Of a stretch of 64,000 bases of DNA, positions 22,035 to 34,570 are shown piece after piece; position 1 is the first letter of the stretch, and every line of letters starts with the position of its first letter. The stretch is taken from the NCBI GenBank assembly GCA_030015575.1, contig JASDDO010000006.1, positions 203,551,632 to 203,615,631 on the forward strand, read 5' to 3'. The position numbers and the translations under genes are program-made. The notes under the pieces were generated by a model. The model was not told the DNA's origin. It saw only the letters and a list, made by a program, of their open reading frames with translations, and did no database searches. Source of the DNA: Agapanthus africanus. Its lineage: Eukaryota; Streptophyta; Magnoliopsida; Asparagales; Amaryllidaceae.

Positions 22035-25030
22035 TCTACCAAAGGAGTTCAGCCAGCTGCGGGTAGGGGGCAGACACAGGAGTTTGCTTCTACTCATCGG
22101 GACGCGCAGACGTCCAATGTGGATTTCTCAGGTATCCTTAATTCGCTTGTTCTTTTGGTGTATCCGTTTGTTTTTTATGCTTGTACCGTGGACGGGTAGA
22201 TTAGTCGTAGTTGTGCTAACTTCTGTCGGCGATTCTTTTGTTGCGCGACACGTATTTCAGTTGTGTGCCAATCGGATAGGAGATATAGATTCGTCCATCG
22301 TCTCGATTCTTCTAGATATGTTGGGTTTGACTTTCTCCTAGGCACGGACTGGTTAACTACGTGCTAGGCGTCTGTGGACTACCGTGAGGAAACAAGTTAG
22401 GTTTTGTTTTCCCCGGCAAGTCAGTTCTTGTTGTGCAGGTGGATAGTTGTGCCGCCTCTCACAGCTTGAATTCAGCCTTTTTCGCTAGTCGGCTACTGAG
22501 GAGATGTCGTGGATTCTTGGCGTTCATTCATGATACCGGAGCCACAGTGGGATTGTTGGACCGGGTTACTTCCGTGCGAGAGTTTTCCGACGTTCCGGAT
22601 GAGCCGGCGAAGCTTGGGAGCTAAGGGATCAGCTGCAGAGTTGTGGTTTGGGGAGTTTTGTGCGTCTGAGTGTTTCGCTTTTGGAAGCTCCTATTTCTGT
22701 TCGTCAAGGAGAAAGACGGCAGTTTAGGGTTGCGTATCGACGGATCGTTAATTGAACCGGCTTACGGTGCGGATAGATATCCTTCACCTCACCGTGACGA
22801 TTTCTTCGATCAGCTCTAGAGTGCGAGACATTTTTCAAGTTTGTTTGGGATCAGGTCATCATTATTGCGGATTCGGGGTGATGGCATTCCGAAGACTGCC
22901 TTATGCGTGCTACGGGCTTTGTGTGTATCAGTGAGTCATTGGATTCCCTGATGCCCTAGCAGCATTCGTAGATATGATGAACCAGATTTCTGTAGGCCGT
23001 TCCTCGACCAGTTTTGTTGTGTTATATACGACATTCTAGTCTTTTTAATGTGTCTTGAAGAACAGGAGTAACACTTGAGAATTTGTTATGAAGATACTGG
23101 GAGAGCACCAGCTGTTTGCTAAATTCTCGGAGTGTTTCTTCAGGCTTGTTTTGTGTTGACTCCTAGGTCTGGTAGTCACGGGAGACGGTTTTGTATGGTC
23201 CCGAGGGAGATCGTGACCGTGCAGCTTAGGCCCAGACTTGTATGCTGGACGGAGATCCGCATATTGTTGGGCTTAGCAGGTTTTACCGCCGTTCATGCAG
23301 GATTACTAGAGTAGTGCTGCACCGTCGACTAAATGGACCGGAGGGGAGGTTTCTTTTCTGAGAAGACTGAGGCATGTGTACGGAGTTTTCGGCAGTTGGA
23401 GATTTGGTTAACAACTGCATCAGTTCTTTCTTTGCCTTTGGTTCGGGCGACTTTGTTGTTTAACTGTAATGTTTCTTGAGTGGGCTCGAGTGTGTACTGA
23501 TGTAACACTACAGAGTCATCGCTTTTGCTTCCCTACATTTGGAGGAAGTACGAGAAGGATATTCCACTCATGATCTGGAGATGGCCGCGGTGGTTTTGCA
23601 TTGGAGATTTGGAGACTCTACCTGTTCGAGAGTCATGTCAGATTTTCACGGACTACCAGAGCTTAATGAACATCTTCCTGCAGCGGATTTTGATTGTTGT
23701 GTTAGTCTTCTGCAGATTTACAGTTTTTGTGTGATCGTTGAGTATAGCTTAAGTTCGTCTCTACGGAGGGGACAGCTTGCTCATGTCCGCGCACGACCAC
23801 TTTTCTTAAATCGTTTTCGCGAGACACTGCCCGCCGATGCTCGTTCGTCAGAAATACTTGAGCATACTCGGCTGGGTAATGATTCAGAGAACTTGATTTG
23901 CGACAATGGCGTGCTAAGTTAGGGACACGTTTGTGTACCTGACATTATCAGGTAGAGACGTGCAATTCTAGAGTAAGCACCTCGGTCAACTCTCTGTATT
24001 CATTCAAGTTCCACCAGCTTTGGCGTGACTTGTGAGATAGTTACGAGTGGACAAGGATGTAAAGAGAAGTTTCAGGTTTCGTTTCAAGGTGTCAGTCTTG
24101 TTGTGTGCTTGAGTCGAGCATCTGAGGCCGGCTGGAGAGTCGCAACCTTTTACCGTTCCGAGGTAGGAATGGGAGCAGGTCTCCACGAATTTCGTTATGG
24201 TTTCTACCCAATTTTAGTTAGGGTGTGACTCCATTCGTATTCTTGTCGTCCGGTTTTACTCAATGTGCTCAGTTGTTTCTTGTTAAGTTGTGTGTTTGTA
24301 TTATTTGTTGTCAGCAGTTGGGGATCGTCACTCGCCATCGTTAGGGTTCTCCTTCGATCGCTGTTATCAGGAGACACTCCAATTGGCCACCTTTAGGCTT
24401 AGGGGTTAGGTCGTGTCGATCACCAGTCTGTTGTTTTTCTGACTCGGCGTAAGTAGGATTGGGACCCCAGCTATGTCTAGAGACTTCGGAGATGGTCCAG
24501 TTGTGTTAGGTCAGGATGGGAATTACCCATTGCGAACTGAGGTCTTGTGCCGACTGTGTTGGCCATAGACTCGAGCTCATAGGGACAGATCATGTATTCC
24601 TACGGACTTTCCGATGAATGACGTGTTGGATTTTGGGAAGCTTGTCCCAGGATTTAGGTCTTTCTAAGATCCTATAAGCGAGTTAATTTCGTTGCCTTTA
24701 ATTTGTCTCTTCCGCCCAGATTATTGGATTTTCACCCCGTATTCCTTATGATGATGCTTTACAATTACCTTCATGACCTTTCTCACATGATTTGGCACCA
24801 GACCAATTAGCTTGGGCGCGATCTTTCGTTCACCAGCAGCCATGTGTGTTGATGGCTCAGCAGGTGGAGAAACGTCGGTCAAGGGTCTTGCCATCTGTGA
24901 AGGGTTTCCTTGGACGTAGCCGTATAGTGAGGTAGTCACTTGGGAGGCTGCGAGCGAGATTTGAGGATTTTAATCTTCTCTTTGAAGATATGAGTATCGG
25001 TATATTTTTAAATTCGGGGACGAATTTCTT
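22035..25030 (+). pseudogene. pol: Gypsy-1 pol relic
   Basis: A decayed protease (about 22130-22350), a spacer, RT pieces (near 22975-23040, matching the region of the Gypsy-2 FIDD box), an RNase H piece (near 23530-23680) and integrase/C-terminal traces (to about 24960) appear in Gypsy-2 order. None is open over more than about 130 codons. The region is about 1 kb shorter than in Gypsy-2. The last recognisable segment, encoding VTWE-like sequence near 24925-24950, lies just before the polypurine tract. Confidence 0.8.
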
Positions 25031-25044
25031 TTAAGGGGGGAGAT
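25031..25044 (+). other. Gypsy-1 polypurine tract
   Basis: TTAAGGGGGGAGAT directly before the 3' LTR, nearly identical to that of Gypsy-2 (55211-55225). Confidence 0.9.
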
Positions 25045-28000
25045 TGCAACACCTTAGAATGTGTTTTGTAGCTAATTATATTTTAATGTATGGTTGTTAA
25101 TAAAAAGTTTACCAAATTAAGTTTTAAATATTTTATCCTATTTAATGAATATTTTATTATATTTTTCCTAGGCACACACACTTGTGCATGTTAACTAGGG
25201 TGCTAATTGGGAGGTTAATCATGATTAGCAATCATGATTAGCTAACCATTTTCCTTTGAGCTTGTTTTATTAATTGTTTTGGAGTTTTGTGTTTAATAGT
25301 GTGCATGGTTGTTTTTAAATAAAATGAATTTGAAAAAAGGTTTTAATATTGGTTCTATTATTCATGGTTGACTTTGTGTGAGGGAGAGAGAGCATGGGGT
25401 GCATGGTGTAAACCATGCCTCTTTAATGAGGAGAGAGAAGGTGACAGGGAGGGGTTTTTTGCCTTGAACTCTTTTCTCAACTTCTCACTCTCATTCTCTC
25501 TCTCAAACACACACACACTCAGACACAACAACAACAGAAGTAGCAGCAAGCAGCAGTGGCAGCAACAACAACAACATCAGCAACAACTACAACAACAACA
25601 GCAATGGCAGTAGCAGGAGCTCCAGCAACCTACAGCAGCTCTTCTCCACTTCTTCACCTGCTCTCTAGGGTTCTTTAGGGTATACTTCCTAACCCAATCC
25701 CCTAGTTGCTTAAGTTGTGCATCGATTAGCTTCGATTAGTGTAAATAGCTAGTTTAGTGCTAATTATGGTGATTTGTGTGGAACTTTGATTATGTGTAGA
25801 TTGTGTTGTTTAACCCTACCTATTTAAGTGTTATTAGGGTCACTTTAACTGAGTTTAACCCTAGATTACACTAAAATACCATAGGGCTTCCTTTTAGTGC
25901 AAATTGGTGATTTTAAAGCGATATATTAGCATTTTTGTGATCTGCTTTGGACCCGGTACCTTCAGGTTAAAATTGAGGAAACTGGAGCATGCTCACTAGG
26001 TTTAGACAACACCACAAGAACACGAGACCCCCATTCCCAACTGAGGCCGCAAATTTATTAGGTTTGGCCGCAATTTGCAGCCAAGTAGGGGGCAGGGGTG
26101 TTGAGGTCTTAGCTAGGGTTGTCTGTAGGGTTGTATAGGGCTTTGGCATGTCTAGTTTTGTAATATTTTGCCTGTAGAAAAATCTGGGCCTATATATCGT
26201 ATTTGATGTTCGTTGTGTTTGCGCGATACGCGCGATACGTGAGAAGGTTCTATGATCCAGCGTATCGCGGCGTGTCGCGATGGTTTTAGACGCGTACACA
26301 CACGTTTCAGCATATCGTGCACACGCGCGTTTAGTTCGCGACGCGAGTTTCTCGTTTTGGTTCGATATCGCGTTTTGCGAGATATTTGGCTTATATATGA
26401 TTTCCATGTCTTATTTGTAGGTTTGCAGGCAGGGACTACGGACACTACTACAGGGGGGAGCAGATGGTAGGATTCACCTAGCGTGGAGCGTAGGTGAGTA
26501 GATTTAACATCTACAGGGGAATCGCCCGCATGGCGTTATGCGTCTGGGATAGGATTCAATACCTGTCGCATATTCTACGTCATTGTTAGAATTGTGCCTT
26601 TACTGTATTTCCTTGATATAGTGGTACTGTGACTAGCAGCCGTAGGGCACTGCACACAATATTGACGGTTCATGTTGCACGAGCACGGATTGTATGCTAC
26701 ACACTCACCGTCAATAATTTCCATGTCGCACACTAACCATTATAGATACTATTGCTTACCACACATGACATCTAGCTTATCGGTATACCTATAGTGTATC
26801 ATACCTTTAATGATAGGTACACATACACCTTGCGATACAGCTACAGGTATACCTTGCACATATTTTAGTTATACCGGGGGGGTATCCTACATATTTTACT
26901 TATACCCAGGGGGGTATACGACATCGGTTCTTATAGGTAGATACATATACATTGCTACACCTGTATGTTACACACATATTCAGTTGCAGTTACATATTTA
27001 CCTTTACTGGTGTTACTTAGCTGTACCTTATTGGTTTCGCATACATCTGGTTTCAGCTACAAATTCTCATTTATATGCTCGCATTTCAGATATATCGCAT
27101 ATATTTATTCCTGGATTTGCGCATTGTTATTGGGATTTTAGATGATGTTTTCTGGATTTAGGAACCGCGGGAGTTCATGAAATTATGCATACATTGAAAA
27201 ACCCGGTTTCCTTGATATGATATTTGCGCATCCACCATGAGCTTTATCGGTGCTGATATGTATATACCCCTACGAGGAGGCGTCGAGGTCGTAGAGGGTA
27301 CATGGAGGGGCCCGGTATGGTTCCCCTCGGCAAGAAGATCGATGGATTTTGCCGATTGAGCCTTGAGGCGGGCTAGTACCTACCGGTGACAGTACTGATG
27401 ACTCGGCGGGGGTCATGGAGACACCGTTGGGAGTCATGCACGTATGCATACGTCGAAGGGCGAGGGTCAGAGCTAGGCACTCGTGCTTTCGGGACAGCGT
27501 ATGATACGTACCTATCAGGATTTCTGTGTCGATGCTTGGCATATTGTTTTCATGATATTTCTTGTAATACCTTTGTATATATAACAGGGGATTAGCCGTT
27601 GTTATATAAACCCTTACACCAATATTAGTGGAATGGGACGCTAATATATGTGTATTGCCCCCATCATATTTATTTCTGCAAATATATATATACCTTAGGA
27701 TGTTAGAAACTTACTTGAGATTCGACTTGGGATATATGTGATTCATTGAGATTGGATAATGGATATGAAGGAGATTGTTGATTTGTACATTCGAGATATA
27801 GGGGATTACTCGATATTGTACATCGAGGTGATGTGAGACTTATATGATGTGAGACCCCAGTTTGGGGGCTGATTTGAGGATTTGGGATTTGAGCGTCTTG
27901 ATGGATTGTGATCCTACCACGATATCAGGTTTCCGTGGAAATGACATATTCCACCCTATACCTCACAGTTACCTATTTTATGCACAGTTTCATATATTGG

Positions 28001-28782
28001 TAGTGCCTGTTAGTGTACCCTTATGATAGTTGCATATCTACTTTCTCATATCCCTATTGCATACTATTATCATGTCACCATCGCTTCACACATTGATTGT
28101 ACCTATTAGTGTACTTTCCATTATTTTGCATTTGCATGACATGTTATTACTGTAATCGCATATCTTAGATTCATGCTGTACGTACATTCCTGCGATTACC
28201 TGCATATGTTATCTAGTATTCATGAGTTGGCAACTCACCCCCGTTGTGCCACAGGTGTTTCAGGTTGTTCCCCAGAATAGTCGAGGTAGGCTATTCAGCT
28301 TTTCAGCTATCATCTTTTGCTACAGATACCGCATCAGCTCACAGTAGTATTTTGCTTAGGTGGGTTTTGGTGGTCATCTGTATTTTGTATTGTACATTCG
28401 TTGTATCTTGTACTCTCCATCTACTATTATGTTGTTGACTTAGAGACTTGGTGAGGACGTTACTGTATATTATTTGTGGGTTTGTTGTCTTTTATATACA
28501 GCTTTCTCTCTATTGTCCTTATTTCTTCGCTATAGCTTCATATTTTTGTGTTGTATTCATCTTGGCTAGTTTTTACAAAAAGGCGTGTTGCTAAAATTTT
28601 AAAGAAATATAGTAGGACTTTTAAAGAATTTGGGTTGCGATTTCAAATGTTTCAAAAACTTATATTATCTTTTCCGTATTTTTATGGTTTAGATTTCTGG
28701 GTTTTGGCTTTCTTTTACTGCGCTACGTCTTTAGGCGTTGCGTAGTATTAAGGCCGTCACGGGCCAATTTTGGGTCGTGACT
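25045..28782 (+). repeat. Gypsy-1 3' LTR (3738 bp)
   Basis: Aligns end to end with 17454-21194. It starts TGCAACACC (T to C at base 3) and ends GTGACT rather than GTGACA, so the terminal A is mutated. The target duplication ggaac follows at once. Confidence 0.95.
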
Positions 28783-28787
28783 GGAAC

Positions 28788-29370
28788 TTCTGTGAACCCT
28801 AAGGTATGACCGCGGTTCCGTGATCCAAAAATTTGAGTTTGGGTATCGTTCTTCTAGAGGGTCCACAGAATCGCTTGCATGATTTTCTGAAGATTTTAAA
28901 CTCGGAAAAAATCCAACTCTTGGAAAATTTCCAGTGGGGAAAATATGGGTTATTGATATCCGTTCGAACTTTATAACGTCGTCTAAATAACCCGAATAGA
29001 TGTTAGAATTACGATTACGAAACACTCCGAATTGACTTTGCAGAAAGTTAACATCACATGCAAATTTAACAAAAATAAGCTACACCTGTAACACCAAAAC
29101 CCAGAGACTGGAACACACTACAAAATTCAACCCATTTTCGAATGTCTGGGCCGAGCAGGCCGGTTTTTCTGGCCATGTGGCCGACCAAAATCCGGTGATG
29201 AGGGGTGAATTTTATACTGTGTTCATGTTATATCACATACAACATTCTGCAGTTGCTAAAAAAAATTAGAGGCCTTCAAAAATTCGACTGAAACTAGATT
29301 TTCATATCGGATGTTTCGGAGTTGTTTCGGTTTCATAATTCTAACAAACATCGTTTAAATCTCTAGCTTG
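28788..29370 (-). other. Copia-3 leader, part 2 (proximal)
   Basis: Continuation of the Copia-3 leader after Gypsy-1. It aligns with the Copia-4 leader at about 45160-45760, including the block GGAAATTTTCC. It holds no gene. Confidence 0.8.
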
Positions 29371-29382
29371 GCTCTGATACCA
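29371..29382 (-). other. Copia-3 primer binding site
   Basis: GCTCTGATACCA on the plus strand, i.e. a perfect minus-strand tRNA-Met primer site one base from the LTR. Confidence 0.93.
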
Positions 29383-29383
29383 C

Positions 29384-31579
29384 TGTAGGGTTACTTAGGT
29401 CGGCAGCAAGGTTTCGGGATGCATCGTCCATGCCGTTTTCAAATTTTTGCCGTTCTAAAGAACCCTAACCCTAGAATCTTAACTAGAGATTTAAACAATA
29501 AAACATGCAAACAACTTTGCAAACAAGTGAATGAGGAATACAAACTTTGTAGACCGGTCATTCACTTCTTAAGCTCCGTGTAGTAGTCCCTTCGCTCCAA
29601 GTAGTGAACACCCGAACTCTAGTAAGGGTTCACATGAAGAAATGAACAAGCTTGCTCGATGTCTTCGAGGCTGAAGATGATCTACGTCGAGGAGACTCAA
29701 GCTCATGCTACCTCTTCACTAATGGTAGATTAGTGAATTAAACACCCTAAAATAAATGGCTAATATAGTAGAGGATGATTAAGTAGGAAATGAGCTCACT
29801 TTATATTTATTTTTCTCACAATATTTTCTCACCGTTTCCAAAAGCTAGAAAGCTTTTCATGAGGAAGAAGAAGATGAAGTGAAGATGAGAGAATGAACTC
29901 ATGTGGTGAGAATAGCAACCATGGGTGAGTTAGTGTCATACACTAACTCATGTAGAGAATAAACCATGACTAAGCAATAATGGTTAGGTTAATAAAAATC
30001 AACAAGTAAAACAAAATTAGTGGACTTGGTCAATGGTTCCACAAGCTTCTACCATGTGACTAATTACTATTAATTTTGATTAACTTTAAATAAATAAAAC
30101 CATATCATTATTATAAGCATGGTGTGAGTCTCATACGCCCATTTAGCATGTGGCATCTAGCATGACACAAAATAATGTACATTAATATATATCACATATA
30201 TACTAAGTGTACACAAGTGAGAAAAAGAAATGTTTAAGTGAGCAAATATTAGTTAATGTAAGTTAATATATCAAATATATAATTATACATTAAATTATCA
30301 AATCAACACTTGATTTAATAATCCGGCTATATCACATGCAACCGACTAATATCATATGAATCAACTTATCGAATCAACACTTGATCCGAAAACCCAGCTA
30401 TATCTCATATAACCGTCCGATATCTCATATCGCGAGAATAGAATGCGGTATCAAATACTCTCATTAATCTCGGTCCCGCACATATCACTTATGTGCTCCT
30501 ACTCCATTTCGCATGAACCAGGAAACCTCTGTGTAGGACTCTAAAGACTCGTCATTACGTCGGCAGTAGGTGATGATCATATCAAACACCCACAAGCCCC
30601 AAGCGGTCTGTTAAACGTAACGGCCACTCGGGTATTAAGCGATCAGAAGATCAACAAGCAATCCTGCTCATACTCCTGCGAATCCAATCAGTAACACTAC
30701 CGTACAGTCCGGTCTCTTCGTCAGATATGTCTCATATCATAGCCTGGGGGTGGTCAAACGTCAGACCCCAATAGCCCGATAAGTCATGCCGATGTGAGGT
30801 CCATAACGGTTCGAGAAACTACTGATAACACTTACCAGTAAATCTCAGCAAGCCTGGCCAGGGATTTCCTGTTATGGCCAATCGAGCATAGCGCAACATC
30901 TACTCCCAATACCGGGAGAGACGAATCCCCTCCTATCGCTCATTGCCTCCATGTGATTCAGGACTGTACCCAAAAACCACTTTTTTGCACGATCTCATGA
31001 CCGTGGTAAGGTGGAAATCAAAGCACAGTGGGAATCACACAAGACTCTATGACGATCTCGGGTCGACAGACTAACCTGTACCAGTATCACCAGATAACTG
31101 CTATCTGACGATAGGTATAATACCATCTAGGAGTTCCCGGCGAGTCCGTTCAGTGTACCCAGTCTCCACTGAGCACCCATATACCATCTTTGATGTCAAA
31201 CACCAATGGATGTGGGATCATCCATCGCCCATCATATGGGTCAAGATGTGTATACGCTAGTCTACTCTGGAATATCGATGCCCTGTCTCGATACACCCTC
31301 GACTAGGAACAATTATAGGGTGTACTTGTGGACTGCCCTTTGCCCCACTAGTATGATCTCCATCATAGTCCTGGTAGTCAAGTACACATCCTAAGGACTT
31401 TATCAACATGTGAGAGCAAGACAGCATCACGTATACAAGTCAACATGTTAAGACAAAGAGCAATCAGATAGCATACTATCATATCGAGCAACAAAGTCCT
31501 CCCTATATATGTCCAAGCATCCACTACAAGATACATCCCATGTACAGTAATGGCCTCTAAGGCATACATATAACTAACA
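29384..31579 (-). repeat. Copia-3 5' LTR (2196 bp)
   Basis: In element orientation it begins TGTTAGTTATATG and ends ACCCTACA. It has the same length as the Copia-4 3' LTR and aligns throughout, forming a subfamily distinct from Copia-1/2. It carries the twin hairpins at about 30294-30322 and 30366-30392. The body of the element lies at lower coordinates, interrupted by Gypsy-1 and Copia-2. Confidence 0.93.
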
Positions 31580-31602
31580 TAATCGCGTTCTAAGGTGTTA
31601 CA
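31580..31602 (-). repeat. Possible 23-bp stub of a Tekay-type LTR start
   Basis: On the minus strand 31602 downward begins TGTAACACCTTAGAA, the same first 15 bases as the Gypsy-1 LTR. Copia-3 starts 23 bp in. Right of it the MULE reading frame is intact, so this is a plausible insertion boundary. The rest of the element would be left of the window. Confidence 0.55.
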
Positions 31603-32441
31603 TCTAGTGCACATGCAATTTGAGAGAATAAACTATATATGATTTTGCCACTAAATCCAGCAATTGAGAAGTTGGTTGTCATATGCCACATACAATAACG
31701 ATGACTAGGAGGTTCTGGCCATGATCTTTGTAGTACGGTCGGAATCCATTTTATCCGGTCAAATATGAAGGTAATGTGCTTTCCCCGCACGGATGGAATG
31801 TAAAGATGAATGCAAGCAATGAAACACTCTCAATTTTCAGTGGTTTCACCTCCAACTACAGTATATGCCAAAATATAAAGGACATAATTTGCATCGGCAC
31901 CGGTAGCAATGAGCAAAATCCATTTATATCTATCGTATAAGTGGGTCCCATCAATACTGAGAACGGAACGACAATAAGCGAAACCATCAATGGCCGGTCG
32001 GAATGCCCAAAATGCACCGGTAAAATATCTCATTCTTTCTGATATTGAAGCGTCGGTTGCTATCTTGAAAACAGTCCCGGGAGTAGTAGAGTGGATGGCG
32101 GCAAGATATCGTGGCAAATGTTCATACGAATCTTTTCAATCTCCGTATATTTTAGATAATGCCTTGTTCAATGCATTTCATGCCTTCATATATTTTTTTT
32201 CAATGAATAATATACCTTTTATAAGCACTTGAATCGTTTTGGGGGTCAAATCGACATCTTCTTTCATAAAAGGCAATATCTTGTTATATATGAATGTAGA
32301 AGTAGACTGTTTATGATTTGAATTCACTACAGGATTCACAAAAGTATGATTACCCGCATACTTTTTTATCTGCCAGAATCCTGTCGGTGATTTCTTTGAG
32401 ATATATGCATGAAACCTCCATGGGAAGTTCGCGTCTGTTTG
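31603..32441 (-). pseudogene. MULE (Mutator-like) transposase fragment
   Basis: A single minus-strand frame of about 280 codons without frameshift. From the N-terminal side it holds the end of the zinc-finger-like DNA-binding segment (PWRFHAYISK), a linker with HTF-like His, and the MULE transposase core with the first catalytic Asp in VLSIDGTHLY and the second in FDRIKW, then an HRYC-WHM segment. Three in-frame stops (near 32178, 32133 and 31830), all TGA, fall where MULE proteins normally have Trp. The N-terminus is lost at 32441 and the C-terminus at 31603, each at another element's edge. It is not functional. Confidence 0.88.
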
Positions 32442-34560
32442 TGTCACGCCACGCTTCCCGGTGTACGGGCAGAGGGCGCGACGAGGTCGCTACGTATTTA
32501 CTCAGGAGTAAACACGCTAAGCGTATCTAAGCAATATAAGTAAAATGCACAAGAGACGATGACAATGGATATAATTGAACAACAACTTTATTTATTAACA
32601 TTCTTTTTACAATACATCTGAAAAGTAAATACATGGAATGGAAAGCAATGCCTAAACAGTGGCATAACAGAAATGGAAAGTGCTGAAATGAAATGTACAA
32701 GTAACTAGAGCTCCGGGTTGAAAGCTAGCTGGTCCAAATCCTCGCTGGTGGGCTCGATCTCCAGTGAGTCCGAAACACCTAATGACATTCCAAAGAAGAA
32801 GAAAGAGAATGTCATCAGCGAACAAATCGCTCGGTAAGTCCCGTAAATAGACAATAATGGAATAGACAGAATGGAGAGTATATTGTTATAATGTTGTATT
32901 TAATGTTAACGTTGTTGTTTGTAGCTTGGTACAGAAGATGCCAGTGTATACGAGAGGAGTCCCACTAGACCAGAGACTACGGTATACGGAGTACAAGGAA
33001 CCATTCAGCCATGGTACAACGACAATTGAATTCAGGTTAGGAGTCTTTATGGTTGCTGTCTCGTGCCACTTTTAACACCTTCCGTACCAGTCTACCCCTT
33101 ATAAACCTCGTGATGTCTTGATTGTATTGGTGTATCGTTTGTATTGTATATTGAATATATATGGATGACTTACCGAAACCATGATATCAGTGATGGAACG
33201 GATATAATGGATGATCATGTAAATGGAATATATCCATGGTTCGGTTCGGTCAATATAGATTGAATAGATTGAACAGATTAAATATATGGATTCATATTGA
33301 GTGGTAGTTTATACTAGAATCATATTCAAGTTAGATTTATTATATCGAGACTCGGTCTGAGTCAGACAATTAGAAAAGAAATTGAATCCCTGAATTATGT
33401 TTTGGTGCTATCGGTAACTGCTGCACATGGACGACAGGATTTGTGTCTTTTTCAAAGACAATTACCGTGTTGATAACACCGTTTGTTAAGTTGTCTACCT
33501 TAAATAGGCAAGCACCCATATCTCCGGCTCGCTTAGGCTCAAGAGACTGATCCCGCTTAAACCTATGTTTACTAGGGTCCTTATTGTAATTTAGTATAAC
33601 TCGAGGGGGTTTTATGTAAAATAGTTTTGTTATATTTTCAAAATACACCTCAAGTATTTTATTATCGTCTTTAGAGTTTTCATAGATGTTTCTTTTATCA
33701 ATGTGACATTTCTAGTGAATAAAACCTAATTTCATAATATATGGTATTTATTTGTAATATTGAAATTGTATGGTATTTTCTTGTAAATGAGATGTTTTTT
33801 CTTGAATTTTGGAAATGTGGAATATTATAAATATTAAAAATAGATATTTTGATATTAATTACATATATATATATATATTAAAAATATAAGTTTATTTATA
33901 ATAGAAATCACATTTTCTAAAGAAAATTGTATTTTAAATCTTTCGAGATCGTATGTTCCTTACGGAGGTCTGCATCTCACTCTACTAGGCCCGAGGATAT
34001 GCGATAATTCGCATGATACCGAACGGGTTCCTCGAAATGGGTTGTAGAGGCGCATTTGTAAAGATTTGTTAAAATACACATCTTGTAGAAAAAGGTTTTT
34101 ATAAGTCGGAGGTAGTTATGTGTAAAATCGTATTTTTCCCAAATCTATATTCTCAAATTTCATCGTGCTATGTTACATATGAGTGTTGTGAGGAGGTAGG
34201 TCATTATCTCGTGAGTTAAGGTAATACGGTTTTAAAAAGTTCAAGCATGTCGAAATGAAACACAAGGGTATTTTAATGTAAAAGTGGAATAAAACTTGCT
34301 ACGGTTATTATTTTGATGCCAAACTTATTCTATTATCTTCGTTAATATTTAATGGTCATGACATAAGAGTTTAGTATTATTTTGTTTAAGAAAAATAGAA
34401 CTTTTTAAGGGAAACCGAATCGGAAGTCGGATTAACTCCGCTTCCGTCGGGTTTTAGTTTTGAATATTTTTAGAATAGAGAAAAGAAAAAGAATTAGAGA
34501 CTTACCGGTTATTTGAATAGAAGAGAGAAGGACGAAAAGGTAGGAGGTGCTGGTGCGTCG
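32442..34560 (+). repeat. Unassigned LTR-like DNA
   Basis: It begins TGTCACGCCACGC exactly where the MULE frame breaks, which looks like an LTR boundary. It contains AT-rich stretches with an (AT)n run near 33865-33882 and no supported gene. The 92-codon minus-strand frame at 33370-33648 has no recognised relative. It could be the outer part of the Gypsy-3 LTR, which would make that LTR about 5.4 kb, or a separate solo LTR. I found no internal boundary. Confidence 0.4.
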
Positions 34561-34570
34561 TGTTTCCCCC

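Larger units (their letters stand above)
17454..28782 (+). mobile_element. Gypsy-1: defective Tekay-type Ty3/gypsy element
   Basis: Two LTRs of about 3.74 kb flank a 3.85 kb internal region, with a perfect 5-bp target duplication, ggaac, at 17449-17453 and 28783-28787. The LTRs differ at about 80 sites (near 2%) by my count. The internal region is homologous throughout to Gypsy-2 but riddled with stops, frameshifts and deletions, so it cannot encode its own enzymes. Primer site and polypurine tract are conserved, consistent with mobilisation in trans. Confidence 0.95.

Noticed and set aside
33370..33648. 92-codon minus-strand ORF in unassigned LTR-like DNA
   Set aside because: No recognised motif and no second copy in the window; opening could be chance.
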